Assembly: GCA_963581435.1 (NCBI GenBank)
Contig: CAUZOL010000078.1
Span: forward strand, 1 to 22,287
DNA from: JABISG01 sp963581435
Lineage (GTDB): Bacteria > Planctomycetota > Planctomycetia > Planctomycetales > Planctomycetaceae
Length of the DNA: 22,287 nt
Reading direction: 5' to 3'
Shown: positions 1-8,100 of the stretch, piece by piece
Numbering within the stretch: the first letter of the stretch is position 1
How the letters are laid out: each line of letters begins with the position of its first letter
The notes under the pieces: generated by a model
What the model was told of the DNA's origin: nothing
Databases searched by the model: none
Seen by the model: only the letters and a program-made list of their open reading frames with translations
Made by a program: the position numbers and the translations under genes

Positions 1-77
1 TGTGGGACTGCGCGACGAACAGTTCCTCAACTGTCAGGCCAGAAACATTGTCCGAAACTCCAAACCCCGTAGGCACG

Positions 78-845
78 ATGGAAGCTCAATTGCTGGGGCA
101 AACCGGCCTGAAGGTCAGCCCAATTGGGTTTGGGGCGTTCAAAATCGGCCGCAACCAGAAAATTAAATACCCCACACCGTACGACTTGCCGACGGAAGCC
201 GACGTCGAAAAGTTGTTGAACGCGGTACTCGATATGGGGATTTCCTACATCGACACAGCCCCCGCCTACGGCTTGAGCGAAGAACGCATCGGTCGGTCCA
301 TTGCGCATCGTCGCGATGAATTCGTACTTTCAACCAAGATCGGCGAGACGTTTCGGGACGGGCAGTCACAATACGACTATTCGGCAGCAGCTGTTCGCCA
401 CAGCATCGACAGCAGCCGGCTATTGCTCGACAGTGAAATTCTCGATCTCGTTTTGATTCACTCCAGCGGCGACGATGACTTCATTCTCAATCAAACCGAC
501 GCAGTGGCCACACTTTGCGATTTGAAACAGGCAGGCATTGTTCGAGCCGTTGGAATGTCGGCCAAATCGATTGAGGGGACGCGACAGTCACTCGAATGGG
601 CCGACGTCATCATGGTCGAATACCATCTCGACGACCGATCGCACGAAGAGGTCATCGCTGAAGCTGCGGAGCGTGGAGTGGGCGTTGTCATTAAGAAGGG
701 ATTGGCGGCAGGCCATCTCACCCCCGACGAAGCAATAAGCTTTGTGCTGCGGAATCCACACGTCGACAGCCTCGTCATCGGTGGGTTGAATCCGGCACAC
801 ATTCAGGTCAACGTGAATGTGGCAGGAACAATCTCCAAAGGGTGA
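78..845 (+). CDS. Aldo/keto reductase family protein
   Basis: NAD(P)H-dependent oxidoreductase of the aldo/keto reductase superfamily (TIM barrel), probably cytosolic; substrate unknown. From ATG 78 the protein is 255 residues. The family N-terminus (LGQTGLKVSPIGFGAF) starts at once, and the catalytic tetrad is complete: Asp59 and Tyr64 in DTAPAYG, Lys87 in STKIG, His128 in LIHSS. A C-terminal LVIGGLNPAHI segment matches the family's cofactor-side end. It is somewhat short for the family (usually about 270-330). The frame is open back to the left edge, with a TTG at 48, so an earlier start cannot be excluded; ATG 78 is preferred because homology begins there. It converges on the kinase gene with only 28 bp between stops. 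Family call firm, role unassigned. Confidence 0.88.
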   Translation: MEAQLLGQTGLKVSPIGFGAFKIGRNQKIKYPTPYDLPTEADVEKLLNAVLDMGISYIDTAPAYGLSEERIGRSIAHRRDEFVLSTKIGETFRDGQSQYDYSAAAVRHSIDSSRLLLDSEILDLVLIHSSGDDDFILNQTDAVATLCDLKQAGIVRAVGMSAKSIEGTRQSLEWADVIMVEYHLDDRSHEEVIAEAAERGVGVVIKKGLAAGHLTPDEAISFVLRNPHVDSLVIGGLNPAHIQVNVNVAGTISKG

Positions 846-873
846 TCGACCCTCATCTTTCTCCAGGTTACCG

Positions 874-2745
874 CTATTCGAAGTACGTCTCTTCGCTGGA
901 CAGTTGGCTGCTGGCTCTTTCATCAACTGCCGCCAGCAGATCGGGATCGAATGGCGAGGCCCACGAGGCAATCTTTTGAATGTTCGGTCGTCGCTGCCTC
1001 AAATCACGTTCGAGACACTGCTCGAGCAGCCAGTTGGTCGCAATACTGATTCCGGGACAGACCTCTCGGAATTTGGGCATTTGGTAGCGGTGATGCTCGC
1101 GACGAATTTCACGCACGCCGCCGCCGGTAAATAACGTCTGCCCCGTTAACGCCTTATAGGCGACACAACCAAGGGCAAAATAGTCCGCTTCTTTTCCCAC
1201 CTCAAAACCGGCAAGCTGTTCGGGTGCCATGTAGCGCGGCGTGCCGACGATGGAAACTGCCGCTCCCCCGGTTTCGTCTTCGACCGGCTTCGCTAACCCG
1301 AAATCCATCAGTTTAACCGACCCATCTCGATTGAGCATGATGTTGGCCGGTTTGACATCACGGTGTATGATTTTGTGCGCGTGGGCGTGATCGAGCGCAG
1401 CCGCCACTTGTCCGATGATCTTTCGGAATTCTGCTTCTGGAAGTGGCCCCGTCGCATTCACCACGTCTTCTAATGTGAAGCCGTCGCAGAATTGCATGGC
1501 GATGAAATACGTATGAAATGCCGCAAAACGACCGTAGGTCGTCACAATATTGGGATGCTCGAATGTCTCAATGATATCGGCCTCGCGCTGAAACTGCATC
1601 AGGGCTTCCGAATCGTAGACGAGCCGATGGCTCATCATTTTCAACGCGACCTGCCGGTCCGTCTCCACATGTCGCGCTTCGTAAACGACCCCCATGCCAC
1701 CCTGCCCAAGATGACGTGTGAAGCAATAGCCACCGAACGTCTTGCCTGCCAGAACATCACGCCCCACTCCGCCTAACCGCGTCGCAAACAGTCGCGTTAG
1801 CACCACGCTGATGCTGGGGTACAACGAGGCCAGCTCGTGAAAGATTCCCGACGGCAGAACGAGAACTTCGACATCGGTCGTGGCAACGACGTTGGCAGTG
1901 CGCGGCTCTTCGGTCAGCAAAGACATCTCGCCGAGTACCTGCCCCGTGCCGATGCGGCCAATAAAGTGGCTGACGGCTGCCTTGTCCTCCGTTGAGATTT
2001 CAACGATGCCATTGCGAATGACCAGCAGCGAGGTCCCCGGCTCTCCCTGCTTCAAGACCGTTTCGCCCGCAGAAAAACTGTGGCAGAACATATTGGATTC
2101 GATCATCGACAACACGTTCGCCGGCAGCGAAGTGAAAGTCTCACACTCGGCAAGAAACGGAGCCCCGCCGACTTCAACATCGGGGATAACCGTATCGCTG
2201 AGCGACGTTGCGTTCAAAGAATCTCCGGCAATGATCGTCGTATCGACCGATCCATTGTCGGCCACCGCAATCGCAATGGATTCGTCCTGGTTGCAACCCA
2301 ATTCCTGGCGGAGACGATCACCAAGATCGGGAAACCTCTCGACAAATTCATCGACGGTGGCCGCTTCGCCGTAAAGCCCCTGATATTCGAACTCGCGCAG
2401 AACCAGTTCAAATTTCAATTCGACATCGTCGGCGACTTCGGGGATGCTCTCGAAATAGGATTCGAGGGGCGCGGGATTGCCGACGCGCCAGCGACGGAAC
2501 AGATCGACGGCGACGACATCGGCGCGTTCGCGCGGTGTCGCATCGGGAAGCTCAGCCAAAAACGCGTTCACATCCGGTGGCGCATCCCAAAGGTTGTTAA
2601 ACTCGTCGGCCGGCGTCTTACTCACGGAGATCTCGTCGGAGTTCGTGGTGACCGCAATCTTGCCGCGTGACTCTGCACGCGACACCGCATACATAATACT
2701 GTTTGACACAGCAAAGCAGACAGATGAATCCTCAACAACGTTCAT
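874..2745 (-). CDS. Ser/Thr protein kinase with N-terminal cyclic-nucleotide-binding-type domain
   Basis: Predicted cytosolic Hanks-type Ser/Thr kinase of 623 residues. Residues about 75-150 form the acidic region common in front of planctomycete kinases (ADVVAVDLFRRWRVGNPAP, then a VDEFVERFPDL repeat). Residues about 195-330 are a CNB fold whose phosphate-binding cassette reads GEMSLLTEEPRTA (272-284) and keeps the Arg (282) that contacts the cyclic phosphate in CAP/PKA-type domains. The kinase domain (about 336-600) is complete: GQGGMG loop 347-352, Lys369, HRDVKPAN with Asp463, DFG 481-483, APE 507-509. No transmembrane segment is visible. ATG 2745 was chosen; TTG 2772 and ATG 2694 are alternatives. 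It is last in the ATPase/SPFH gene set, 72 bp after the HflK-like stop. Inference: a bound nucleotide may gate the kinase, perhaps acting on the SPFH/ATPase complex; no target is shown. Confidence 0.9.
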   Translation of the reverse strand: MNVVEDSSVCFAVSNSIMYAVSRAESRGKIAVTTNSDEISVSKTPADEFNNLWDAPPDVNAFLAELPDATPRERADVVAVDLFRRWRVGNPAPLESYFESIPEVADDVELKFELVLREFEYQGLYGEAATVDEFVERFPDLGDRLRQELGCNQDESIAIAVADNGSVDTTIIAGDSLNATSLSDTVIPDVEVGGAPFLAECETFTSLPANVLSMIESNMFCHSFSAGETVLKQGEPGTSLLVIRNGIVEISTEDKAAVSHFIGRIGTGQVLGEMSLLTEEPRTANVVATTDVEVLVLPSGIFHELASLYPSISVVLTRLFATRLGGVGRDVLAGKTFGGYCFTRHLGQGGMGVVYEARHVETDRQVALKMMSHRLVYDSEALMQFQREADIIETFEHPNIVTTYGRFAAFHTYFIAMQFCDGFTLEDVVNATGPLPEAEFRKIIGQVAAALDHAHAHKIIHRDVKPANIMLNRDGSVKLMDFGLAKPVEDETGGAAVSIVGTPRYMAPEQLAGFEVGKEADYFALGCVAYKALTGQTLFTGGGVREIRREHHRYQMPKFREVCPGISIATNWLLEQCLERDLRQRRPNIQKIASWASPFDPDLLAAVDERASSQLSSEETYFE

Positions 2746-2817
2746 CCTACTACGACGAGTCGAGACGCTCAACTTCCCGGCACGAATGTTGGGCGTAACT
2801 CTGCGATCTTCCGACGA

Positions 2818-3786
2818 TTACTCTTTCGGGTCCCGCAAGATTGTGAGGTCAACCGTTTCGCCCGAGTCGAGAAATACCTTACCTTTGACCGACTGCAGAA
2901 TGTCTTCCAACGCTTCGATGTACATTCTCCGCATGGTGAGTCCGCGGGCCACATCGGGGGCATCCGCCGATTCGATGCTGGCGATCAGCTTGCGAAAACG
3001 GTCGGCTTTGCCACGAGCCGCTTCGATGTTGCGGCGGTGTTCGATGTCGGCCTCATTTCGGATCTGCCAGGCTTCAGCGTCGGCTTTGGCTTGCAGTTCT
3101 TCCGTCACCGCCAACGCACTGTTAATCAATAGCTCGCGCTCGGCGCGGGCGTTGGAAACATCGAGGAATGCCTGTTTTACCTGCGGCGGAGGATAGACGG
3201 CACTGATGGCGGCCTCATCGATGTCGATTCCGAGCCGGTATTGTGCAACGAGCTCTCGCGTTCGTTGCGTTAACAGTTCGCGGAGTTCCACCAAACCCAG
3301 CGGGTGAACAAAATCGACGCCGCTGCGAGAAACCAGATCGGAAATCGCTGACTCGGCCAACAACTTGAGATGTTCTGTCGGCGACTTCGAGCGAAACAGG
3401 AAGTCGTTCGGATTCTCGTCCGAGATGCGGTACTGCAAGGTGATTTGCAGATTGAGAATGTTCTTATCGCCAGTGAGGAACTGCGATTGTTCGAGCAACT
3501 CGGCCGATCTCAGGAAGTCGCCCAGATTGCCGCTCGTCTCGTCCAATTCGGCCGTGCCGATGGTGAGCGTCCGGACTTCTTTGCGATTGATGCGATCGAC
3601 GACGGCCAACGGCCACGGGAGATCGTAATGCAGTCCACTGCCCGGCAGCCAGACCCTGCCGGAGTCATCGGTCACCAGTCGGCCGAATCGGCGGACGACA
3701 GCTTCTTCATTTCCCTTAACGATGTAGAAACCGGTGGCCGCATACAAACCGGCGAACAGTAGGATTAGCGTCAGCCAGCGCTTCAT
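2818..3786 (-). CDS. HflK-like SPFH/band 7 membrane protein
   Basis: Single-pass, membrane-anchored SPFH (stomatin/prohibitin/flotillin/HflK) protein of 322 residues. One N-terminal transmembrane helix (about 4-23) is followed by the band 7 domain (NEEAVVRRFGRLV, GLHYDLPWPL). The HflK-type signature QFLTGDKNILNLQITLQYRI is at 102-121, and the proline motif YPPPQVKQAF at 198-207 is typical of HflK rather than HflC. A charged, alanine-rich helix (about 208-270) is the usual oligomerisation region. ATG 3786 has GAGG seven bases upstream. In E. coli HflK pairs with HflC in a periplasmic-side cage around FtsH; no FtsH gene lies in this window. It follows the HflC-like gene after a 150-bp gap holding a palindromic element and precedes the kinase. 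I left the symbol empty because the fused ATPase carries a second HflK-like domain and orthology is unclear. Confidence 0.88.
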   Translation of the reverse strand: MKRWLTLILLFAGLYAATGFYIVKGNEEAVVRRFGRLVTDDSGRVWLPGSGLHYDLPWPLAVVDRINRKEVRTLTIGTAELDETSGNLGDFLRSAELLEQSQFLTGDKNILNLQITLQYRISDENPNDFLFRSKSPTEHLKLLAESAISDLVSRSGVDFVHPLGLVELRELLTQRTRELVAQYRLGIDIDEAAISAVYPPPQVKQAFLDVSNARAERELLINSALAVTEELQAKADAEAWQIRNEADIEHRRNIEAARGKADRFRKLIASIESADAPDVARGLTMRRMYIEALEDILQSVKGKVFLDSGETVDLTILRDPKE

Positions 3787-3810
3787 GGTGTCGCCTCATC
3801 GACGAAATGT

Positions 3811-3836
3811 TGAATTTCGAATGTCGAATGTCGAAA
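3811..3836 (-). repeat. CGAATGT tandem leader before the HflK-like gene
   Basis: Two tandem copies of CGAATGT plus a partial third (3818-3835) and a related TGAATTTCGA lie 25-50 bp before the HflK-like start at 3786. In transcript sense they read as ACATTCG units. They are directly next to the palindromic element at 3840-3916. Confidence 0.5.
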
Positions 3837-3839
3837 CCC

Positions 3840-3916
3840 ATTTAGCCGCGGGGCTTGCCCCGCGTTTGCAATCACAAGACGCAACGCACACGCCCCGCAA
3901 GCGGGGCGGCCAAATA
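3840..3916. repeat. Two-hairpin palindromic element (MITE/REP-like)
   Basis: The ends ATTTAGCC (3840-3847) and GGCCAAATA (3908-3916) are inverted copies with one mismatch. Inside are two perfect hairpins: GCGGGGC-TT-GCCCCGC on the left and CGCCCCGC-AA-GCGGGGCG on the right. It lies in the 150-bp gap between the HflC-like and HflK-like genes. The same architecture recurs at 10027-10106, and its right half recurs alone at 18795-18820. Confidence 0.8.
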
Positions 3917-3936
3917 ATGAATTTGTCATCTGGATT

Positions 3937-5058
3937 TCATCCGTCATCAGAAGAGCTCGTCTTGGGATCCTCCGCCGAGTTTTCCAGGGGCGACTTGCCT
4001 GGCTGCGGTGCGGGAACGGGAGCATCAGGAACACCTTCGGTCAACAGTTTCATCAGGTTGCTCGACGTGGAAAGAACGAGCGTCGTTCGCTCATTGAGAA
4101 TCTTGCGATAGCTTTCGAGCGTGCGCATAACCTGGTAGAACTCGCGGTCCTTTGCGTACGCTGCATTCAATGTTTCCAGCGCACTCGCTTCACCGTCGCC
4201 ACGAATTCGCTCAGCGTCGGCGCGAGCGCGGGCCAGAATTTCCTCGTACTGCCGTTGTGCGCGTCCTTCAATGACCTGTTTCTGCGCGAGGCCTTCGAAA
4301 CGTTCCTTGTTTGTTTCCTTCTTGCGGTCGCTCCGCATGCGAACATAAACGGCTTGCCGGTTGCCCGCGGGTAAAGCAACGCGCTTGATGCGAACATCGA
4401 CAACCTCGATGCCGAATCGTTCCTGCAGCGTCTGCTCTTCTCCCCGTTGCTGGATGACACGTTTGCGAAATTCGGTGGAGACGTTTTCGAGTAAACCGAT
4501 CTCCCCGGGATTTGGGCTCGATTCGGAACCCTCAGCTTTTAGCAAATCGCGGAGTGTGATCTTGCCGATCTCAGCCGGAAGAATGCTCCACATACGCGTG
4601 TTCAGCCGCGTTTGGGCACGTTCCATATTGATGAGCGCCCGAAAAAACCGCACCACCGGTTTGTTGGCGGCCGGTGTTTGGCTACCCGTGGGGGACTCGG
4701 CGATCCGCCAGCAAATGTACGAATCGACAACGATGTTGCGTTTCTTTCGTGTATGAATTTCTCGCGCCGGCGGATCAAGAATTTGCAGGCGGCTGTCGAA
4801 ACGACGAACGGTTTCGATGGGCCACGGAAGCTTGAAGTGCAATCCCCGGTCTTCCGGGCGGTCGTAGACTCCGCTGCCGTCATCGCGGATATTGCCGAAC
4901 CGCTCAATGATGACGAATTCTGCTTCGTCAACAAAGATGATGGAACTGCCAAGTAACGCGACGACAACCACGGCGAGCGTCGAGCAGAGCGCTCGCCAGA
5001 ACAGCCAGCGGCCAAGGCCACCCGCTTCGGCATTCGCATTTTCAGTCTGTTGATTCAT
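3937..5058 (-). CDS. HflC-like SPFH/band 7 membrane protein
   Basis: SPFH protein of 373 residues with a transmembrane helix at about 24-44 and a band 7 domain beginning EAEFVIIERFGNI. HflC-type features: the helix with VYVRMRSDRKKETN (238-250), AERIRGDGEASALETLNAAY (282-301), DREFYQVMRTLESYRKIL (304-321) and the TTLVLSTSSNLMKLL end. The C-terminal tail (about 343-373) is Pro/Ser/Asp-rich and probably disordered. Residues 122-134 and 175-188 are Ser/Pro-rich insertions relative to compact HflC proteins. ATG 5058 has TAGGTG a few bases upstream. It lies between the ATPase-SPFH fusion (121-bp gap with a 26-bp inverted repeat) and the HflK-like gene. By family knowledge HflC co-assembles with HflK-type partners; here the partner may be the separate HflK-like protein, the fused SPFH domain, or both. 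Confidence 0.88.
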   Translation of the reverse strand: MNQQTENANAEAGGLGRWLFWRALCSTLAVVVVALLGSSIIFVDEAEFVIIERFGNIRDDGSGVYDRPEDRGLHFKLPWPIETVRRFDSRLQILDPPAREIHTRKKRNIVVDSYICWRIAESPTGSQTPAANKPVVRFFRALINMERAQTRLNTRMWSILPAEIGKITLRDLLKAEGSESSPNPGEIGLLENVSTEFRKRVIQQRGEEQTLQERFGIEVVDVRIKRVALPAGNRQAVYVRMRSDRKKETNKERFEGLAQKQVIEGRAQRQYEEILARARADAERIRGDGEASALETLNAAYAKDREFYQVMRTLESYRKILNERTTLVLSTSSNLMKLLTEGVPDAPVPAPQPGKSPLENSAEDPKTSSSDDG

Positions 5059-5089
5059 GTGACACCTACTGTCTTGTCACTTCTCGCTC

Positions 5090-5151
5090 GGGTGCCACTG
5101 GCGTGTCGCCAGTGCAGCGCGGTAAGCACTGGCGACACGCCAGTGGCACCC
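5090..5151. repeat. Perfect 26-bp inverted repeat in the ATPase-HflC gap
   Basis: Arms 5090-5115 and 5126-5151 are perfect 26-base inverted copies with a 10-base loop; the arm begins GGGTGCCACTGGCG. A looser outer pair, CTTGTCA (5073-5079) and TGACAAG (5170-5176), flanks it. Sited between the fusion ATPase stop and the HflC-like start, it would form a very stable stem in the transcript. No T-run follows, so intrinsic termination is not clear. Confidence 0.85.
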
Positions 5152-5179
5152 ATCCCGGTAATCAAGATTTGACAAGAAA

Positions 5180-8100
5180 TTATGGCGATTGAGGAATCGC
5201 CGGTTCAATTTGTGTTTCGTCTGGAGTGAGCATTGGCTGCAGCAAGGGACCGTTGCCGAAGGAAAATGGATCGGCCAGCAGTAAGTGTTTTCGGCCCGCC
5301 GCTTTCGGATCGATGATGGTGAGCGATCGGGCGGAGAGCGTTTGCCCCACCGTGTCCCAATAGAGTTCAGAGCCGGTCAGGGCGGCGTCGGCCCGATAGG
5401 CATCGAGCATCCGCACAAATCTGGCAGCCTGTCCTTTTGCCGACTGCACCGTCTTTGTCTTCTCCTGTTTGGCCGATAACAGAATCACCGCGGCTTCGCC
5501 GGCCAGATAAATGTAGCGATCACTCGGTTCACCTGCGCGAGTGCTGGTCAGCTTCTGCCACAATTCATCGTCGAGCGTCCAGGGAATGGCCAATGCGTCA
5601 TTGGCTTGCCCGTCAATCGATGGTTGACCGAGCAAATCAATTCCCGCGCTGCCCGCTGCACTGATCACTTTGGAGACATAAAACGCCTGCCCCAAATTGA
5701 TGCTGGTTTCTCGTTCCTCAATCGCGTCGGCCACTTCGCGGTAGGCCGGTACGACTTCGCGCGGAGGATGGACGTCCAGCAGATGCAAACCGACAACTTC
5801 AATCCCAATGTTATACCTGGCGACGCGACCTGTAATGGCCTTCCGACAGGCATCTTCAACGGCTCCGCGGCCATCGGTAAGAATGGCATCGAGTGGCGTG
5901 CGGGCGGCGACTTCGCGAATCGAGCTTTCGGCAATCGCGCGAATCGTCTCGGCCGAATCTGAACCGGCAAACAGAAATCGGCGTAGATCGGAGATGCGAA
6001 ACTCGACATCAGCGGTCAACTCAACCGCTTCTTCGCCGGCGACCATTACGAACGACTCAGCCGGAACCGGGTCGAATCCCGGCTCATTGTGTTCGCTGGT
6101 CCATTCGATAGCCGCCGGACGATTCTCGGCTGATGATGTCACTGTGGAATCGGTACGGAATCCGATATGGATGGTGCGAATCTGATCGACCCGCTCGCGA
6201 TAGATCCGTTCCAGCGGCGTTGGCCACCGCCAGTGCAAACCGGCCGTCAGCTCGTCCTCGAAACGGCCGAATCGCGTGACGACGGCTCGTTCGTTGTCGG
6301 CAATCTGTACAAATCCGGTCGAAAACCAATACAACGCCGCAACAGCGGCGGCCAGCCGCAAAATGAGCGGCCCGTTCCGCAGTCCGGAAAAAACAATTCG
6401 CGAAGGGGAGAAGGTTTCGGTTGCCCATTCGGCAGCGCCAGCAAACCACGCCGAACAACGCCCGAGCCAGGTATTATCCCACCGCTCGAACCACAATAAT
6501 CGCATCGCGTTCAGCATAACTGCCAACGACGAGAACTCGTGAAAGATGGCCGCCGCCACGGGATCGAGCCAACCCCAACTCGCCAACAACACGCCCAACG
6601 CATTCATGCCAAATGCGAACAGATAAATGCTTTGGCGAATGTTCAACACCAATTGCCGCGAAAGTCGTAGCAAGCCGGGCAACGGCCGCAACGGATCGCC
6701 CATCAACACCAGATCGCCCGCTTCGGCGGCAATGTCGCTACCGACACCACCCAACGCCAACCCCACAGTGGCCGAAGCCAGCGCCGGTGCATCGTTCACA
6801 CCGTCGCCAATCATTGCGACGCGGTGACCGGCCGCGGTCTCGCGTTCGATCCAACTCGCCTTGTCGGCGGGCAACATCTCCGCTTCAACGGCATCGGAAA
6901 CGCCGAGCGATTCCGCCACAGCATGAGCGGCCTGTGGACGGTCGCCGGTGAGCAATGCAAAGCGGCCGATGCCTTCACTGCGAAGTTCGGTAATGACCGC
7001 TGCGCTCTCTTGCCGCACCGTGTCGCGAACGCCGATCACCCCCAACACATCGCCTTCGAAGGCGACCAGCAACGCGGTTTGCCCTGCCGCCTCCATTTCG
7101 TCCAGCCAGACATCGACCTCGGCGGAGATGACGACTTCTTGATCTTCCAACAAACGGCGATTGCCGACGATGACGGATCGCAACTGCTCGTGCGGCGCGG
7201 TTTCATCCCCGTCGCCGGATTCCTGATGTGCCCACGGCCCCAACACGGTTGCTCGAACCTGCGAGACGACGCCAGCCCCGGGATGAGCGACGAACTCGTC
7301 GACGCCGGGAAGCACGAGTTTTCGCGCATCGGCTTCACGGACGATCAAGCGCGCCAACAGATGTTCGCTGCGCCGCTCGGCAATGGCGGCGGTGCGTAAC
7401 AGTTCGGTTTCATCGAGCGGCGGCACCGCGTGAATATCACCCAGCGTCAACGCCCCTTCGGTCAAGGTACCGGTTTTGTCGAACGCAATCGTGTCGATGG
7501 TTGCCAACCGTTCCAGCGCCGCCGATCCTTTAACAACGACGCCCGTTCGTGCCAGCCACGCCATCGCTGCCATCACCGCAGTCGGCGTGGCCAGAATGAG
7601 TGGGCAGGGACACGCGACAACCAGCACACCCAATGCCGGCTTGAATCCCGCCGCCCATTCGCCGGTCGAGAGTCGCCAGCCGATCAAAGTGAGGACCGCG
7701 ATTCCCAGCACGGCCGGCAGAAACAGCCGTGCCAATCGATCGGCGGTGCGTTCCAGCGGAGCCTTGCGCTGAGTCGCTTCGGCCACCAATTTGATAACGC
7801 GAGCCAGCGTTGTTTCTTGCCCGACTCTTTCGGCGCGAACTTCTAACGAGCCGAATTGGTTCAGTGTGCCGGTGGAGATGGTGTCGTTGACCGACTTATC
7901 GACCGGCAGACTTTCGCCGGTCAGTGCACTCTCATCGACGGCCGACGTTCCGGAAACAACCCGCCCGTCCACCGGAATCCGCTCGCCGGGGCGAATGACG
8001 ATTTCGTCGCCGACCACAACTTCGCCGATGGGAACATCGGTCTCTTTGCCGTCGCGCACGACGTGGGCAATCGGCGGACAGAGATTGAAGATGCCGCGAA

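Noticed and set aside
2080..3196. Several plus-strand open frames opposite the kinase and HflK-like genes
   Set aside because: All lie antisense to strongly supported genes and show no recognisable domain.
3890..3915. Possible CRISPR repeat, because the same 26 bases recur at 18795-18820
   Set aside because: Only two distant copies, no regular spacing, no spacers and no cas genes.
6290..6480. Possibility that the ATPase-SPFH fusion is a sequencing or assembly artefact
   Set aside because: The frame runs unbroken through the linker, and both halves have intact domain ends with a sensible linker and an extra helix. I keep this only as something long reads could test.
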